Shown one piece after another: positions 26,505-34,366 of a stretch of DNA of 64,000 nucleotides (positions within the stretch are counted from its first letter, which is position 1; the number at the start of each line of letters is the position of its first letter). The stretch lies in contig CBDCBG010000006.1 in NCBI GenBank assembly GCA_965214325.1, positions 806,001 through 870,000 of the forward strand. Reading direction: 5' to 3'. The notes under the pieces were generated by a model, which ran no database searches, had not been told where the DNA came from, and worked only from the letters and a program-made list of their open reading frames with translations. The stretch is from JAJEFO01 sp965214325 (GTDB lineage Bacteria; Pseudomonadota; Alphaproteobacteria; Rhodobacterales; Rhodobacteraceae). Both the position numbers and the translations under genes were made by a program.

Positions 26505-26710
26505 AGCTTCTTCAGTCCAAAGCGATCGAAGTTGTACGAGAAGTATTGGAAAAACTTGGAGACGCGGGGATCGTCGCAATTGCAGTACACGACCTTGCCG
26601 CGAAAGTGTCGACTGTAGTGGCGCAGTTCGTTCTCGATGTCGGGAAGCTGCGTGTAGAACTCGCCGTTGCGTTGCCGCTTAGCCCTTTGCAAGTTTTCGT
26701 TCAGAGACAT
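26505..26710 (-). pseudogene. N-terminal fragment of an EcoRI-type adenine methyltransferase
   Basis: The frame starts MSLNENLQRAKRQRNGEFYT, continues QLPDIENELRHYSRHFRGKV and CNCDDPRVSKFFQYFSYNFD, then RFGLKKL before diverging. This matches the N-terminus of the M.EcoRI-like family (NEFYTQ start, 'F.GK.V.CDDP' SAM-binding strand, 'FGLKKL'). A GGGAG ribosome site precedes the ATG at 26710. Only about 68 of the expected 300-plus residues remain and no cognate endonuclease is seen. Confidence 0.65.
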
Positions 26711-26807
26711 GGGTATGCTCCCGCATCAAGCCCATTATCAGAGATCAGTTCTAGACACGGACAGGCGCACCAGCCCGAGCCGACAGCGCCGACGGCGCGG
26801 GCCTCGA

Positions 26808-27122
26808 TCATGCGTGCAGCGCCCTCACGCGCCGATCCGCAGCCGTCCGGTCGCGCCGCGCCTGCGCTAGCTCGTAGCTCGCCTGCATCCGCATCCAGTG
26901 CTCGGCGGTGCCCCAGCCGATGTCCTCCAGCGCCAGCGCCATTTTCGCCGACACGCCCGCCTTGCCGTTCAGCAAGCGCGACAGCGTGCCGCGCTCGCAG
27001 CCGAGCCGGGCCGCCGTGTCGGTCACGTTCCAGCCAGCATCGTCCATGCTCTCGCGGATCAGTTCACCCAGGTGCGGCGGGTTCCGCATCGGGCCGACGC
27101 GCTCGCTTGCAATGTCGTTCAT
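26808..27122 (-). CDS. higA: HigA family antitoxin
   Basis: 104-residue XRE-type HTH antitoxin. Family marks: GELIRESMDDAGWNVTDTAA, RLGCERGTLSRLLNGKAGVS (helix-turn-helix) and MALALEDIGWGTAEHWMRMQ, typical of HigA/VapI. The ATG at 27122 has GGGGAG upstream; a GTG nine bases earlier is possible. It lies 19 bases after higB, the toxin-first order usual for higBA, and should bind HigB and the operon promoter. Confidence 0.9.
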   Translation of the reverse strand: MNDIASERVGPMRNPPHLGELIRESMDDAGWNVTDTAARLGCERGTLSRLLNGKAGVSAKMALALEDIGWGTAEHWMRMQASYELAQARRDRTAADRRVRALHA

Positions 27123-27141
27123 GGTCAGCACTCCCCTTCGT

Positions 27142-27414
27142 TCAGTGATAGTCGATCAGATCCACATCCACGGCCTCGCCGTTCTCGAAGCGGAACACCA
27201 CGCGCCAGTTGCCGGAGACGCGAACGCTCCACTGGCTCGCACGGTCGCCCTTCAGCGGGTGCAGCCGGAAGCCAGGCGCATCGGCGCTTCGCGGGTGTGT
27301 CGCCTCTTGCAGCCGGAACAGGATGCGCTTGAGCCGTGGCACCAGACCCGCAGGCACCTGCGCGGGATTGTCCCTCTCGTGCAGCGCCCGCAGTCCCTTG
27401 TGCCTGATCATCAT
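27142..27414 (-). CDS. higB: HigB family toxin (RelE superfamily mRNA interferase)
   Basis: 90-residue ribosome-dependent mRNA interferase. Conserved segments: IRHKGLRALHERDNPAQVP, PGFRLHPLKGDRASQWSVRV and SGNWRVVFRFENGEAVDVDL ending in IDYH, all typical of the HigB Pfam family including the C-terminal His. The start MMIRHKGL at 27414 is preferred; upstream in-frame codons reach into the spacer before the IS1595 insertion. That insertion lies about 80 bases upstream and could have altered the operon promoter. Confidence 0.88.
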   Translation of the reverse strand: MMIRHKGLRALHERDNPAQVPAGLVPRLKRILFRLQEATHPRSADAPGFRLHPLKGDRASQWSVRVSGNWRVVFRFENGEAVDVDLIDYH

Positions 27415-27501
27415 GCCGCACTGTAACGCGTCGCGCCACACGCTGCAAGCGTCCGCTGTGCCGTCAAGACCGCCGATGACGATGCGCGGCGGTAACATTT
27501 A

Positions 27502-28525
27502 GGCTCAGTTTACAAAACGTATGCGTTCATGGTATGTTCCTGCGCAAAGCAGGAGACGAGAGATGATGAATCACAAGCAGTTTCAGGCCTGGCTCTCGCA
27601 GGCTGACCAGCTCAGCACCGCGCAGCGCAAGGAAGCCGGGGCAGTGCTCTCCGGAGGCTCGCGGGCGTCGGCCTCGCTGGCCGCGATCGAGGCGGGCGTG
27701 GGCGAGGACCGCCGGTGCCCGCATTGCGGCACTCCCGGCGCCGTGTCGCGCGGCAAGGCGCGCGGCTTGCGCCGATATCAATGCAAGGGTTGCGGAAAGA
27801 CGTTCAATGCAGCGACAGGCACGCCGTTGGCGGGCCTTCACCGCAAGGAGAGATGGCTGGCGTTCGGAACATGTCTCGCGGACGGGGACACGGTGCGCGC
27901 GTCCGCCGTGCGTTGCGGGCTTGCCGTCAACACGGCCTTCCGCTGGCGGCACCGGTTCCTTGCCGCCGGAAGCCGGGGTCCGCGAAAGCTCGCCGGCATC
28001 GTCGAGGCCGACGAAACCTACGTGCTGGAAAGCCGCAAGGGCGAGCGGAACCTTGATCGCAAGGCGCGTCGCCGCGGCGGGAAGGCAAGCAAGCGCGGCC
28101 TGTCGTCCGAGCAGGTTCCGGTTCTGGTTGCCGCCGACCGCAGCGGCATGACGGTCAGCGCGGTTCTTCCGGCGGTCAATGCCGACGCCCTGCGAGACGT
28201 CATCGAACCGGTCGTGGACGAGGACATCGTCCTGGTCAGTGACGGCCATCGCGCATATCCGCCATGCGCCGCAGCAATGGGCGTTCGCCACGAAGCGCTC
28301 AACCTGTCCAGAGGCGAGCGGGTTCGGAACGCCTTTCACATCCAGACGGTCAACAGCCGCCATGGCCAGCTGAAGGGTTTCCTGGGGCGCTACCGAGGAG
28401 TCGCGACCAAGTATCTCGACAACTACCTGCGATGGTTCCAGCAGGTCGAGCTGGACAACGCCTCGCCCCGCACGTGCCTCGCCAACGCAATCGACAGGTC
28501 ATGCATACGATTTGGAAACTGAGCC
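27502..28525. mobile_element. Complete IS1595-family insertion sequence
   Basis: Terminal inverted repeats start GGCTCAGTTTACAAAACGTA on the left (27502-27524) and, reversed, GGCTCAGTTTCCAAATCGTA on the right (28503-28525). Both sides carry the 8-base direct repeat AACATTTA (27494-27501 and 28526-28533), the duplication length typical of IS1595. One intact transposase gene fills it, so it may be active. Confidence 0.93.
27563..28522 (+). CDS. IS1595-family transposase
   Basis: 319 residues, intact. The N-terminal zinc ribbon reads CPHCGTPGAVSRGKA and YQCKGCGKTFNAATGTPLAG. The ISXO2-like DDE domain follows: GIVEADETYVLESRKGERNL (first D), VLVSDGHRAYPPCAAA (second D), and NAFHIQTVNSRHGQLKGFLG with N/H near the third catalytic position, then YLDNYLRWFQQVELD. 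The ATG at 27563 is preceded by AGGAGACGAG. The stop lies inside the right inverted repeat. Confidence 0.93.
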   Translation: MMNHKQFQAWLSQADQLSTAQRKEAGAVLSGGSRASASLAAIEAGVGEDRRCPHCGTPGAVSRGKARGLRRYQCKGCGKTFNAATGTPLAGLHRKERWLAFGTCLADGDTVRASAVRCGLAVNTAFRWRHRFLAAGSRGPRKLAGIVEADETYVLESRKGERNLDRKARRRGGKASKRGLSSEQVPVLVAADRSGMTVSAVLPAVNADALRDVIEPVVDEDIVLVSDGHRAYPPCAAAMGVRHEALNLSRGERVRNAFHIQTVNSRHGQLKGFLGRYRGVATKYLDNYLRWFQQVELDNASPRTCLANAIDRSCIRFGN

Positions 28526-28533
28526 AACATTTA

Positions 28534-29295
28534 CAAGGCTCGGCGCTGCGCTGCCGGAACGTGTGAGACGGCTCCCGGTGTGCTCTGGTAACGTGTGAAG
28601 CTGCACCGCCGCCGACAGTGCGGAGCGAGTGAGTGACGCCGCGTGTGTCCATGCCTTCCTGCATTGATTTGTTGCCTAGTGCTTCCAATAGTACGGCTTG
28701 GAAGCCGCGCGGCGGTTCGGGACCCCTTCCCGCAGGTGCGCGGCGGGCGCTGCCGCTCAAGCGCCGCTCGGGCAAAGTGCCGGATGCATAACGGCTTTCA
28801 TCGCCCGACGGTTTGAGCGGTCAGGAAGCGCGATAGCGACGCCCTTCGGCGCGTGGGTAGCCACACCCCACGCAGGAAGAGGTTGAGACGCTACAGCAGC
28901 AAGAAGGATCCGTCGGATTTCACCGCCCGCGAAGACGAGCGCCAGGCTTGACGGTCTGTTCGCCGAGCTCGAACGCATCCGGAAACGGAGCTGGTCCTTC
29001 GATGATGAAGGGCACTGTGCGGGCATGCGCTTTGTGGCCGCGCCGATGTTCGGACCCCGGGGGCGAGGCGATCGCGGCGATTTCCGTCCCGGTGCCTTTC
29101 GCGCAGAATGCCGATCGGAAGGTCGCTGACTTCAGCGCCACGATTCGCGAATGTCATGAGGTGCGGTCGCGCAGGTCGTGCGCGTGTCTTCATGATCCTG
29201 TCGATCAATGCCTGCACAGTTACTCGGACCCGCGTTTCCTGTGCCACGCCGGGCGAAACCTTGCCGCCAAGCAAGTTCCGCAAGGGCAAAGGCCG
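28534..29295. other. 762-base stretch without a recognised gene
   Basis: No frame has convincing protein character or a ribosome site. The first 300 bases are rich in short GC stems (for example around 28600-28640 and 28715-28770), suggesting structured RNA or a decayed mobile sequence, but I could not assign a family. A short leftward frame ending near 29150 (LRNLLGGKVSPGVAQETRVR) is unidentified. Confidence 0.35.
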
Positions 29296-30081
29296 TCATT
29301 TTGGCCTGTCCAAATCTGCCAGCCGCTTCTCTATGGCGGCAAGGCGGCGAAGAACCTCGTCGCGATAGATGTCGGTCGCCCCGGATTGCTCTTCGTAATG
29401 AGACTGCTGCATCGCATTGACTATGAGCCCGACCACAAGGTTCATGACCGCGAATGTGGTGACGATGATGAAGGGCACGAAGAAGATCCAAGCATAGGGA
29501 TAGTCTGCCATCACGACACGAACGATACCCATGGACCAGCTTTCGAGCGTCATGATCTGAAAGAGCGAATAGGCAGATCTGCCGAGCGTTCCGAACCACT
29601 CCGGAAAGTCGCCGCCGAACAGTTTCGTGGTGATGACGGCGCCGACATAGAAGATAAGGCCCGTCAGGCCGAGAACCGACGCCATGCCGGGCAAGGCGCC
29701 GATCAAACCCTCCATGACCCGGCGCAGGCTTGGAACCGTGGACACCAGACGCAAAGCCCGCAGGATCCGGAGTGCGCGCAAGACCGATAGAGTGTTTGCT
29801 CCGGGCACGAGCGAAACGGCGACGATGATGAAGTCCGCTAGGTTCCACCCGTCACCGAAGAACCTGCCACGGTAGGCATAGAGCTTTGACAGGATCTCGG
29901 CCGCAAAGAAACCGAGACAAATCCTGTCCAGCAGGACTACAAGCGGCCCGGCACGCGTCATGATGAGTTCGGACGTCTCCATGCCCAGAAGGATTGCATT
30001 GAAGATGATCACGCCGATAACCATACGCTGGACGGCGGGCCGTTCGAGCCAGGTTGCGAGCTGTCCCCGTACACCTGTCAT
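29296..30081 (-). CDS. Bacterial voltage-gated sodium channel (NaChBac/NavAb family)
   Basis: Single-repeat voltage-gated channel, 261 residues, acting as a tetramer in the inner membrane. S1 is VIGVIIFNAILLGMETSELI; the S4 voltage sensor SVLRALRILRALRLVSTVPS carries regularly spaced arginines; the pore and selectivity filter read LFQIMTLESWSMGIVRVVM, with TLESW as in NavAb/NaChBac (sodium-selective). S6 is FAVMNLVVGLIVNAM and a C-terminal coiled coil DEVLRRLAAIEKRLADLD follows. The ATG at 30081 has GGAGAAG upstream; a TTG two codons earlier is less likely. Such channels are known in marine Roseobacters and Bacillus, linked to motility and pH/sodium homeostasis. Confidence 0.94.
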   Translation of the reverse strand: MTGVRGQLATWLERPAVQRMVIGVIIFNAILLGMETSELIMTRAGPLVVLLDRICLGFFAAEILSKLYAYRGRFFGDGWNLADFIIVAVSLVPGANTLSVLRALRILRALRLVSTVPSLRRVMEGLIGALPGMASVLGLTGLIFYVGAVITTKLFGGDFPEWFGTLGRSAYSLFQIMTLESWSMGIVRVVMADYPYAWIFFVPFIIVTTFAVMNLVVGLIVNAMQQSHYEEQSGATDIYRDEVLRRLAAIEKRLADLDRPK

Positions 30082-30537
30082 TTGCAACTTCTCCGTCCCT
30101 TGCCAGCTCTGCCGGTTGCATATCTCGTGGCGACGCGGTCCCGGATCAAGACTGTCCGACGAGGAATTGCGGGACAGGCACGCGCGCAGGACGGTTCACG
30201 AAGACGAGTGTTGCATCCCGATCGCGACAGCGGGGCAGCATCGGGAATTCGTGCAAAGGCCTCCTTGAAACGGGAGCATTGAATCTCGTCGACAGGCGAG
30301 CCGGACAATTTCCGGACTTGATCGGCAGCCACAGTGCGCGATCCATTTCGAGGAGCGTTCAGAAGCCCGCTTCTGATCGCGGAACCTGCCGCACCGCCCT
30401 CGTCATCAACGGCGAGAGGCAGGCCCCCCGTGTTTGCCCGGAAAATGCCTGCTTGCGATTGGCGGAACTCCTCCGGGCCAGGAAATCGCCTCAGAATCTT
30501 TCTGGGACCTGCTTTTGATCCTCTCAAGCTTACCGGT
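30082..30537. other. 456-base gap without a recognised gene
   Basis: Between the sodium channel and the ammonium transporter. Open frames here have no motifs or ribosome sites. It should contain the channel promoter just before 30081 and the end of the amt transcript, but no terminator hairpin with a T-tract was found. Confidence 0.4.
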
Positions 30538-31842
30538 TCAGCCCTTGGAGAATTCAGGATACGCTTCCATTCCCAGTTCGGCAATGTCGAGCCCCTTGAT
30601 CTCGGCCTCTTCGTCCACGCGAATGCCCATCGTGCGCCTCAGGACCGTCCAGACGGCGAACGAGAGAACGAACGTGAACGCCCCTATGGCGACGATCCCC
30701 AGGATCTGGGAGCTGAAGCTTGCGTCGGCATTGTAGACGGGAACCACAAGCGTGCCCCAGACGCCAGCGATCAGGTGAACCGGGACCGCACCGACCACGT
30801 CGTCTATGCCGACCCGGTCAAGCATCGGCACAGTCAGCACCACGATTGCACCGCCAACAGCCCCGATCCAGAGCGCGCCGAATAGTGTCGGAGCCAGAGG
30901 TTCGGCGGTGATCGAGACGAGGCCAGCCAAAGCGCCGTTCAACACCATGGTCAGGTCCACTTTCTTGTACACGAACTGCGTCAGCACGAGCGCCGCGATC
31001 GCACCGGACGCCGCCGCCATGTTGGTATTGGCGAAAATGCGACTCACGTCGGCAATGTCGCCCACGGTGCCTGCAGCCAGTTGAGAGCCGCCGTTGAAGC
31101 CGAACCAGCCTAGCCACAGGATAAACGTGCCGAGAGTTGCGAGCGCCAGATTGGACCCCGGCATCGGGTTGACCCTGCCGTCCTTGTACTTTCCGAGGCG
31201 CGGGCCAAGGACAATCGCGCCGGCCAGCGCGGCGAAACCGCCTGCGGAATGGACCAGCGTCGAGCCAGCGAAGTCGCTGAAGCCCGCCTCGGACAGCCAG
31301 CCGCCGCCCCACTGCCAAGACGCCCCGATCGGGTAGATCAGGCCGGTGAGCACAACGACAAAGATCAGGAACGGCCAGAGCTTGATGCGCTCGGCCAGAG
31401 TGCCCGAGACGATCGAGGCGGTGGCTGCACAGAACATCAGTTGGAAGAAGAAATCCGACCCAGCAGATGCGTAGTCGAGCGCTGCAGCGGCAGGCTCGAG
31501 ACCGACCGGCTCGAGCGCGGCTGGCGAAATCAGGATGCCGAGCCAGCCCGCAACCGACCACGCGTCGCCTGGATACATGAGATTGAATCCGATCAGCCAA
31601 TACATCACCGACGCAACGGCGAAGAGCGAGATGTTCTTGGTCAATTGCATCGTCACATTCTTGGATCGGACGAACCCGGCCTCGAGCATCGCGAATCCCG
31701 CGGCCATCCAGAATACAAGGAATCCGCCGACCAGAAAGAGGAGCGTGGTGAAGACGTAGGGATTGACGTCCGTCCCGGCTTCCTGGGCGGCCACAACGGT
31801 CGGCACGAGCGTCGCGAGGAGGCAAAGAGTGATGAGTTTCAT
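30538..31842 (-). CDS. amt: Ammonium transporter
   Basis: Amt/Rh family channel, 434 residues with a cleavable signal peptide (MKLITLCLLATLVPTVVAAQ) and about eleven membrane segments. Family marks: FWMAAGFAMLEAGFVRSKNV, TASIVSGTLAERIKLWPF, the FAGSTLVHSAGGFAALAGAI twin-histidine region with its first pore His, and WFGFNGGSQLAAG. In DVVGAVPVHLIAGVWGTLVV the second His of the pair is present. The ATG at 31842 follows AAAGGAA. It lies 20 bases after a P-II-like gene, the usual glnK-amt order. Confidence 0.95.
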   Translation of the reverse strand: MKLITLCLLATLVPTVVAAQEAGTDVNPYVFTTLLFLVGGFLVFWMAAGFAMLEAGFVRSKNVTMQLTKNISLFAVASVMYWLIGFNLMYPGDAWSVAGWLGILISPAALEPVGLEPAAAALDYASAGSDFFFQLMFCAATASIVSGTLAERIKLWPFLIFVVVLTGLIYPIGASWQWGGGWLSEAGFSDFAGSTLVHSAGGFAALAGAIVLGPRLGKYKDGRVNPMPGSNLALATLGTFILWLGWFGFNGGSQLAAGTVGDIADVSRIFANTNMAAASGAIAALVLTQFVYKKVDLTMVLNGALAGLVSITAEPLAPTLFGALWIGAVGGAIVVLTVPMLDRVGIDDVVGAVPVHLIAGVWGTLVVPVYNADASFSSQILGIVAIGAFTFVLSFAVWTVLRRTMGIRVDEEAEIKGLDIAELGMEAYPEFSKG

Positions 31843-31862
31843 GTGCTTGTTCCTTTCTCCCC

Positions 31863-32210
31863 TCAAAGGGCGTTTTCATCGCGTTCGTCCGGGCATGCCC
31901 GTATTTCGCCCTGTACTTCCCGTATGGCCGGCGCTACGGCGTTGCCGTCGACGATCCATCCGGTCCTGTCAGTGCTGGAGATGGCCACGGCCACCCCTTC
32001 GGTTATGCTGTCAGGACTCACGCTGTCGAGCTTGATCCTTGGCACGCATTTCACTGCCAAATTCGCGCGGCTTCGGTTCTCGGCATAATCCGACCGGGAA
32101 CCAGACGCCTCGTTGTCGGACGCCAGCATGCCGCGCATGCCCGGCGAGACGAACGCTCCGCGCACCTCGTCGAGCTTAAGCGGACTGATCCTTGCAATCA
32201 TCGAGTTCAT
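31863..32210 (-). CDS. Degenerate P-II signal protein (GlnK-like)
   Basis: 115 residues that align over their whole length with GlnB/GlnK: MNSMIARISPLKLDEVRGAF at the N-terminus, KCVPRIKLDSV in the middle and EVQGEIRACPDERDENAL at the end. Key sites are lost. The T-loop YRGAEY is replaced by NRSRAN, so the uridylylation tyrosine 51 is Leu, and the ATP loop TGKIGDGKIFV reads TGWIVDGNAVA, losing G87, K85 and K90. The gene is open, correctly placed before amt, and preceded by GGGAAG and a sigma-54-like site. It may be a decaying gene still translated, or an altered regulator that no longer senses ATP and 2-oxoglutarate normally. Confidence 0.75.
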   Translation of the reverse strand: MNSMIARISPLKLDEVRGAFVSPGMRGMLASDNEASGSRSDYAENRSRANLAVKCVPRIKLDSVSPDSITEGVAVAISSTDRTGWIVDGNAVAPAIREVQGEIRACPDERDENAL

Positions 32211-32284
32211 CTGGCTTCCCCTCGCGTTTCGGAGGCATGTCGCACCGAAAGCCGCCTCGTCAGATGATCGGAGCTGCTGCAGTG

Positions 32285-32301
32285 CAGCAAGAATTAGGCC
32301 T
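32285..32301 (-). promoter_or_regulatory. Possible sigma-54 promoter of the P-II-like/amt operon
   Basis: On the minus strand AGGCCTAATTCTTGCT places GG and GC ten bases apart, the -24/-12 spacing of sigma-54 promoters, with TTGCT at the -12 element. The -24 half is imperfect (AGGCC rather than TGGCAC). A 15-base palindrome (TGCTGCACTGCAGCA) overlaps its downstream side. glnK-amt operons are usually NtrC/sigma-54 controlled, which supports the idea. Confidence 0.35.
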
Positions 32302-32345
32302 GCCAGCTTCGCGACGAATCGGCCAAAGTGACGAGAATTGGGCAA

Positions 32346-33040
32346 AGATTGAGGCCGATGATGGATTTTTGGGCGACAGTCGTGCTGCCTGGCGCCGAAT
32401 AATTGGAAATCGTGTGCAAATCTTGGGGCGAGGGCTGAGAGCTAGGCTATCAGCAAAAGACGGACAGCAAAGCAGCGTACAGAACGGAGGTCAGGAAACC
32501 TGCTGCCGCCAGCGGACGCCTGCAGGTCCGCTTCGCGCCGATTTAGGCGCGCTGCACATGCGAAAATGCGCATCGAGAGGCACGTTGAGCGTCTTCACGC
32601 AATGTGGCGGTGCATTGATCATGCTCTTGATGGACTTTGGGCTGCGACATTCACTCTCGCAGCGGTTCGCCGCGTCTGCGTGTCCCAGGAAGGCCCAAAA
32701 TGCGGGTGCATGAAAGCGTGGAACCGGAGAACGAAGTGTATGACAGTTGGCCGGTCAAGCATGATTCCGTCATCACCGTTACAGACCCCATGATCGACTT
32801 CTCGCGAACTGATAGACGGGCGCCCATCCCCGGACGTCAAGCAGTTCGCGCGGAACCGACCGGATTCCCCAACCCCCGAAACTCTCACCGGGAAGAAGAA
32901 ACGGCTGTGGGGCAAGCTGAAGCGTACGGCCCGGGTCAACCGCTTTCTGCCTGGCTCGTCCCGTTCGGCGCGCAGCTTCGAAAGGGGCAAAGACATGCGA
33001 GGCAATTCCGGCGTACCGGAATGGACAAACCAATTGCATA
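32346..33040. other. About 700 bases without a recognised gene
   Basis: Lies between the divergent P-II/amt operon and the RutR-linked cluster. Short frames exist in several phases but none has recognisable motifs; it may be decayed coding sequence. The promoter of the rightward cluster begins right after it. Confidence 0.4.
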
Positions 33041-33046
33041 GATTTA

Positions 33047-33075
33047 TTGATTTGATCAACTGATCGGCATACAAT
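33047..33075 (+). promoter_or_regulatory. Sigma-70 promoter with RutR-like operator in the spacer
   Basis: TTGATT (33047-33052), a 17-base spacer and TACAAT (33070-33075) make a good promoter 48 bases before the first ATG of the cluster. The spacer sequence TTGATCAACTGATCGG (33052-33067) matches 10 of the 14 fixed bases of the E. coli RutR consensus TTGACCANNTGGTCAA. A RutR-like TetR regulator is encoded at the far end of the same cluster, so repression by steric block of polymerase is likely. Confidence 0.6.
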
Positions 33076-33122
33076 GCGGCCCGTGCGGCGGCGCGATGCA
33101 ACAGGTCAGGGGCGGATACGGC

Positions 33123-34366
33123 ATGCTGTCTCAACACGAACTGAAGCTAATGCAGGACCGATGGCTTTGGCTGTCGTGCAGGATGATTCACGACGCCAAC
33201 CACCTGCGTCACAGGACCGACGCCCTGAAGGTCGTCGGGCACCAGGCCAGCTGCGCCTTGATGGGGACCATATTGACCGCACTTTATGGCCATGCGCTTC
33301 GCCCGCAAGACAGGGTTGCCATCAATCCGCATGCGGGGCCCGTATTCCACGCCCTGCGATGTCAGGCCGGCAATCAGACTCTGGAGAACACTCGGATTTT
33401 CCGCGGATACGGCGGCGTGCAGAGCTATCCAAGCCGCACGAAGGACGGCGCCGACGTGGACTTCTCGAGCTCGGCATCGCCGAAATGAACCTGATGCTCA
33501 TGCTCGGCGCGGCGGGGCTAAGCCACAGCCTGTTCGGCGAGCGCCTGCTGCGGGTGGGAACCGTCCATGACCCCTTCGTGACGTGCGGGCTCGATGCGTT
33601 GAACTACGCTTGCTGCCAGGAGGCGCGGTTTCTGCTAGCCGGGACACCCCCGGGCGTGTCGCTTGTCTCGGAAGGCGGTGCACACCAATCCATCGCGACG
33701 CCGCTGATCGGGATGTCGCAGGACGGGCTTGCAGGCTTCGAGCCGGCCTTCGACTACTTGCGGCGCGATGACGCCGGCGCCGATGCGGCCGACTGGAAGC
33801 GAGAGGCCGGAGGCGGATCGGTCTATCTGCGCCTGTCGACCAGACCGCTCGAACGGCCCCGCCGCGAACTCGATGCGATTCGGCAAGGCGTGATCGAAGG
33901 GGCCTACTGGCTGTGCGAACCGGGGCCGAACTGCGACCAGGTGCTTGCCCATCAAGGCGCGGTCGCGTCAGAGGTCCTGGCCGTCGCCGGCTCGCTGGCG
34001 GAGGGGCGGCGCAACGCGGGCATTCTGGCGGTGACATCGGCCGACCGGCTCAATGCCGGCCAGCAGGCAGCGCAAACGGCGCGAATCAACGGACGTGTCT
34101 GCCAAATTGCGGTCGAGGGACTGCCGGACCCGCTGCCGCGCGATTGCCTCCTGGTCACCGCAATCGACGGCCACCCGGCCACGCTATCCTGGCTCGGCTC
34201 GGTGCACGGGCACCGGGTGGCGGGATTCGGGGTCGAGCATTTCGGCCAGACAGGAAGCGTCGCGGAACTTTGCCGCCATTTCGGCATTGACCGGAATTCG
34301 ATCCAGAAAGTGATCGAGAGCCTCTCTCCCGGGCGGCCGCCGCGGGCGGTCGGAGGGCTGGGTTGA
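33123..34366 (+). pseudogene. Pyruvate dehydrogenase E1/transketolase-like gene with large internal deletion
   Basis: The N-terminal part (ALKVVGHQASCALMGTILTA, LYGHALRPQDRVAINPHAGP, YGGVQSYPSRTKDGADVDFS) is the thiamine-diphosphate domain start of AceE-like homodimeric transketolases. At about 33470 the frame shifts and the sequence jumps to the pyrimidine domain (LELGIAEMNLMLMLGAAGLS, LFGERLLRVGTVHDPFVTCG, SEGGAHQSIATPLIGMSQDG). Most of the thiamine-binding domain is gone; intact homologues have about 800 residues. The C-terminal domain continues to the stop at 34366. The promoter and the downstream genes remain intact. Confidence 0.85.

Noticed and set aside
28560..28900. Possible group II intron 5' end (a GTGTG start and many GC stems)
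   Set aside because: No domain V-like hairpin and no reverse transcriptase frame could be found nearby, so it is only mentioned as unexplained sequence.
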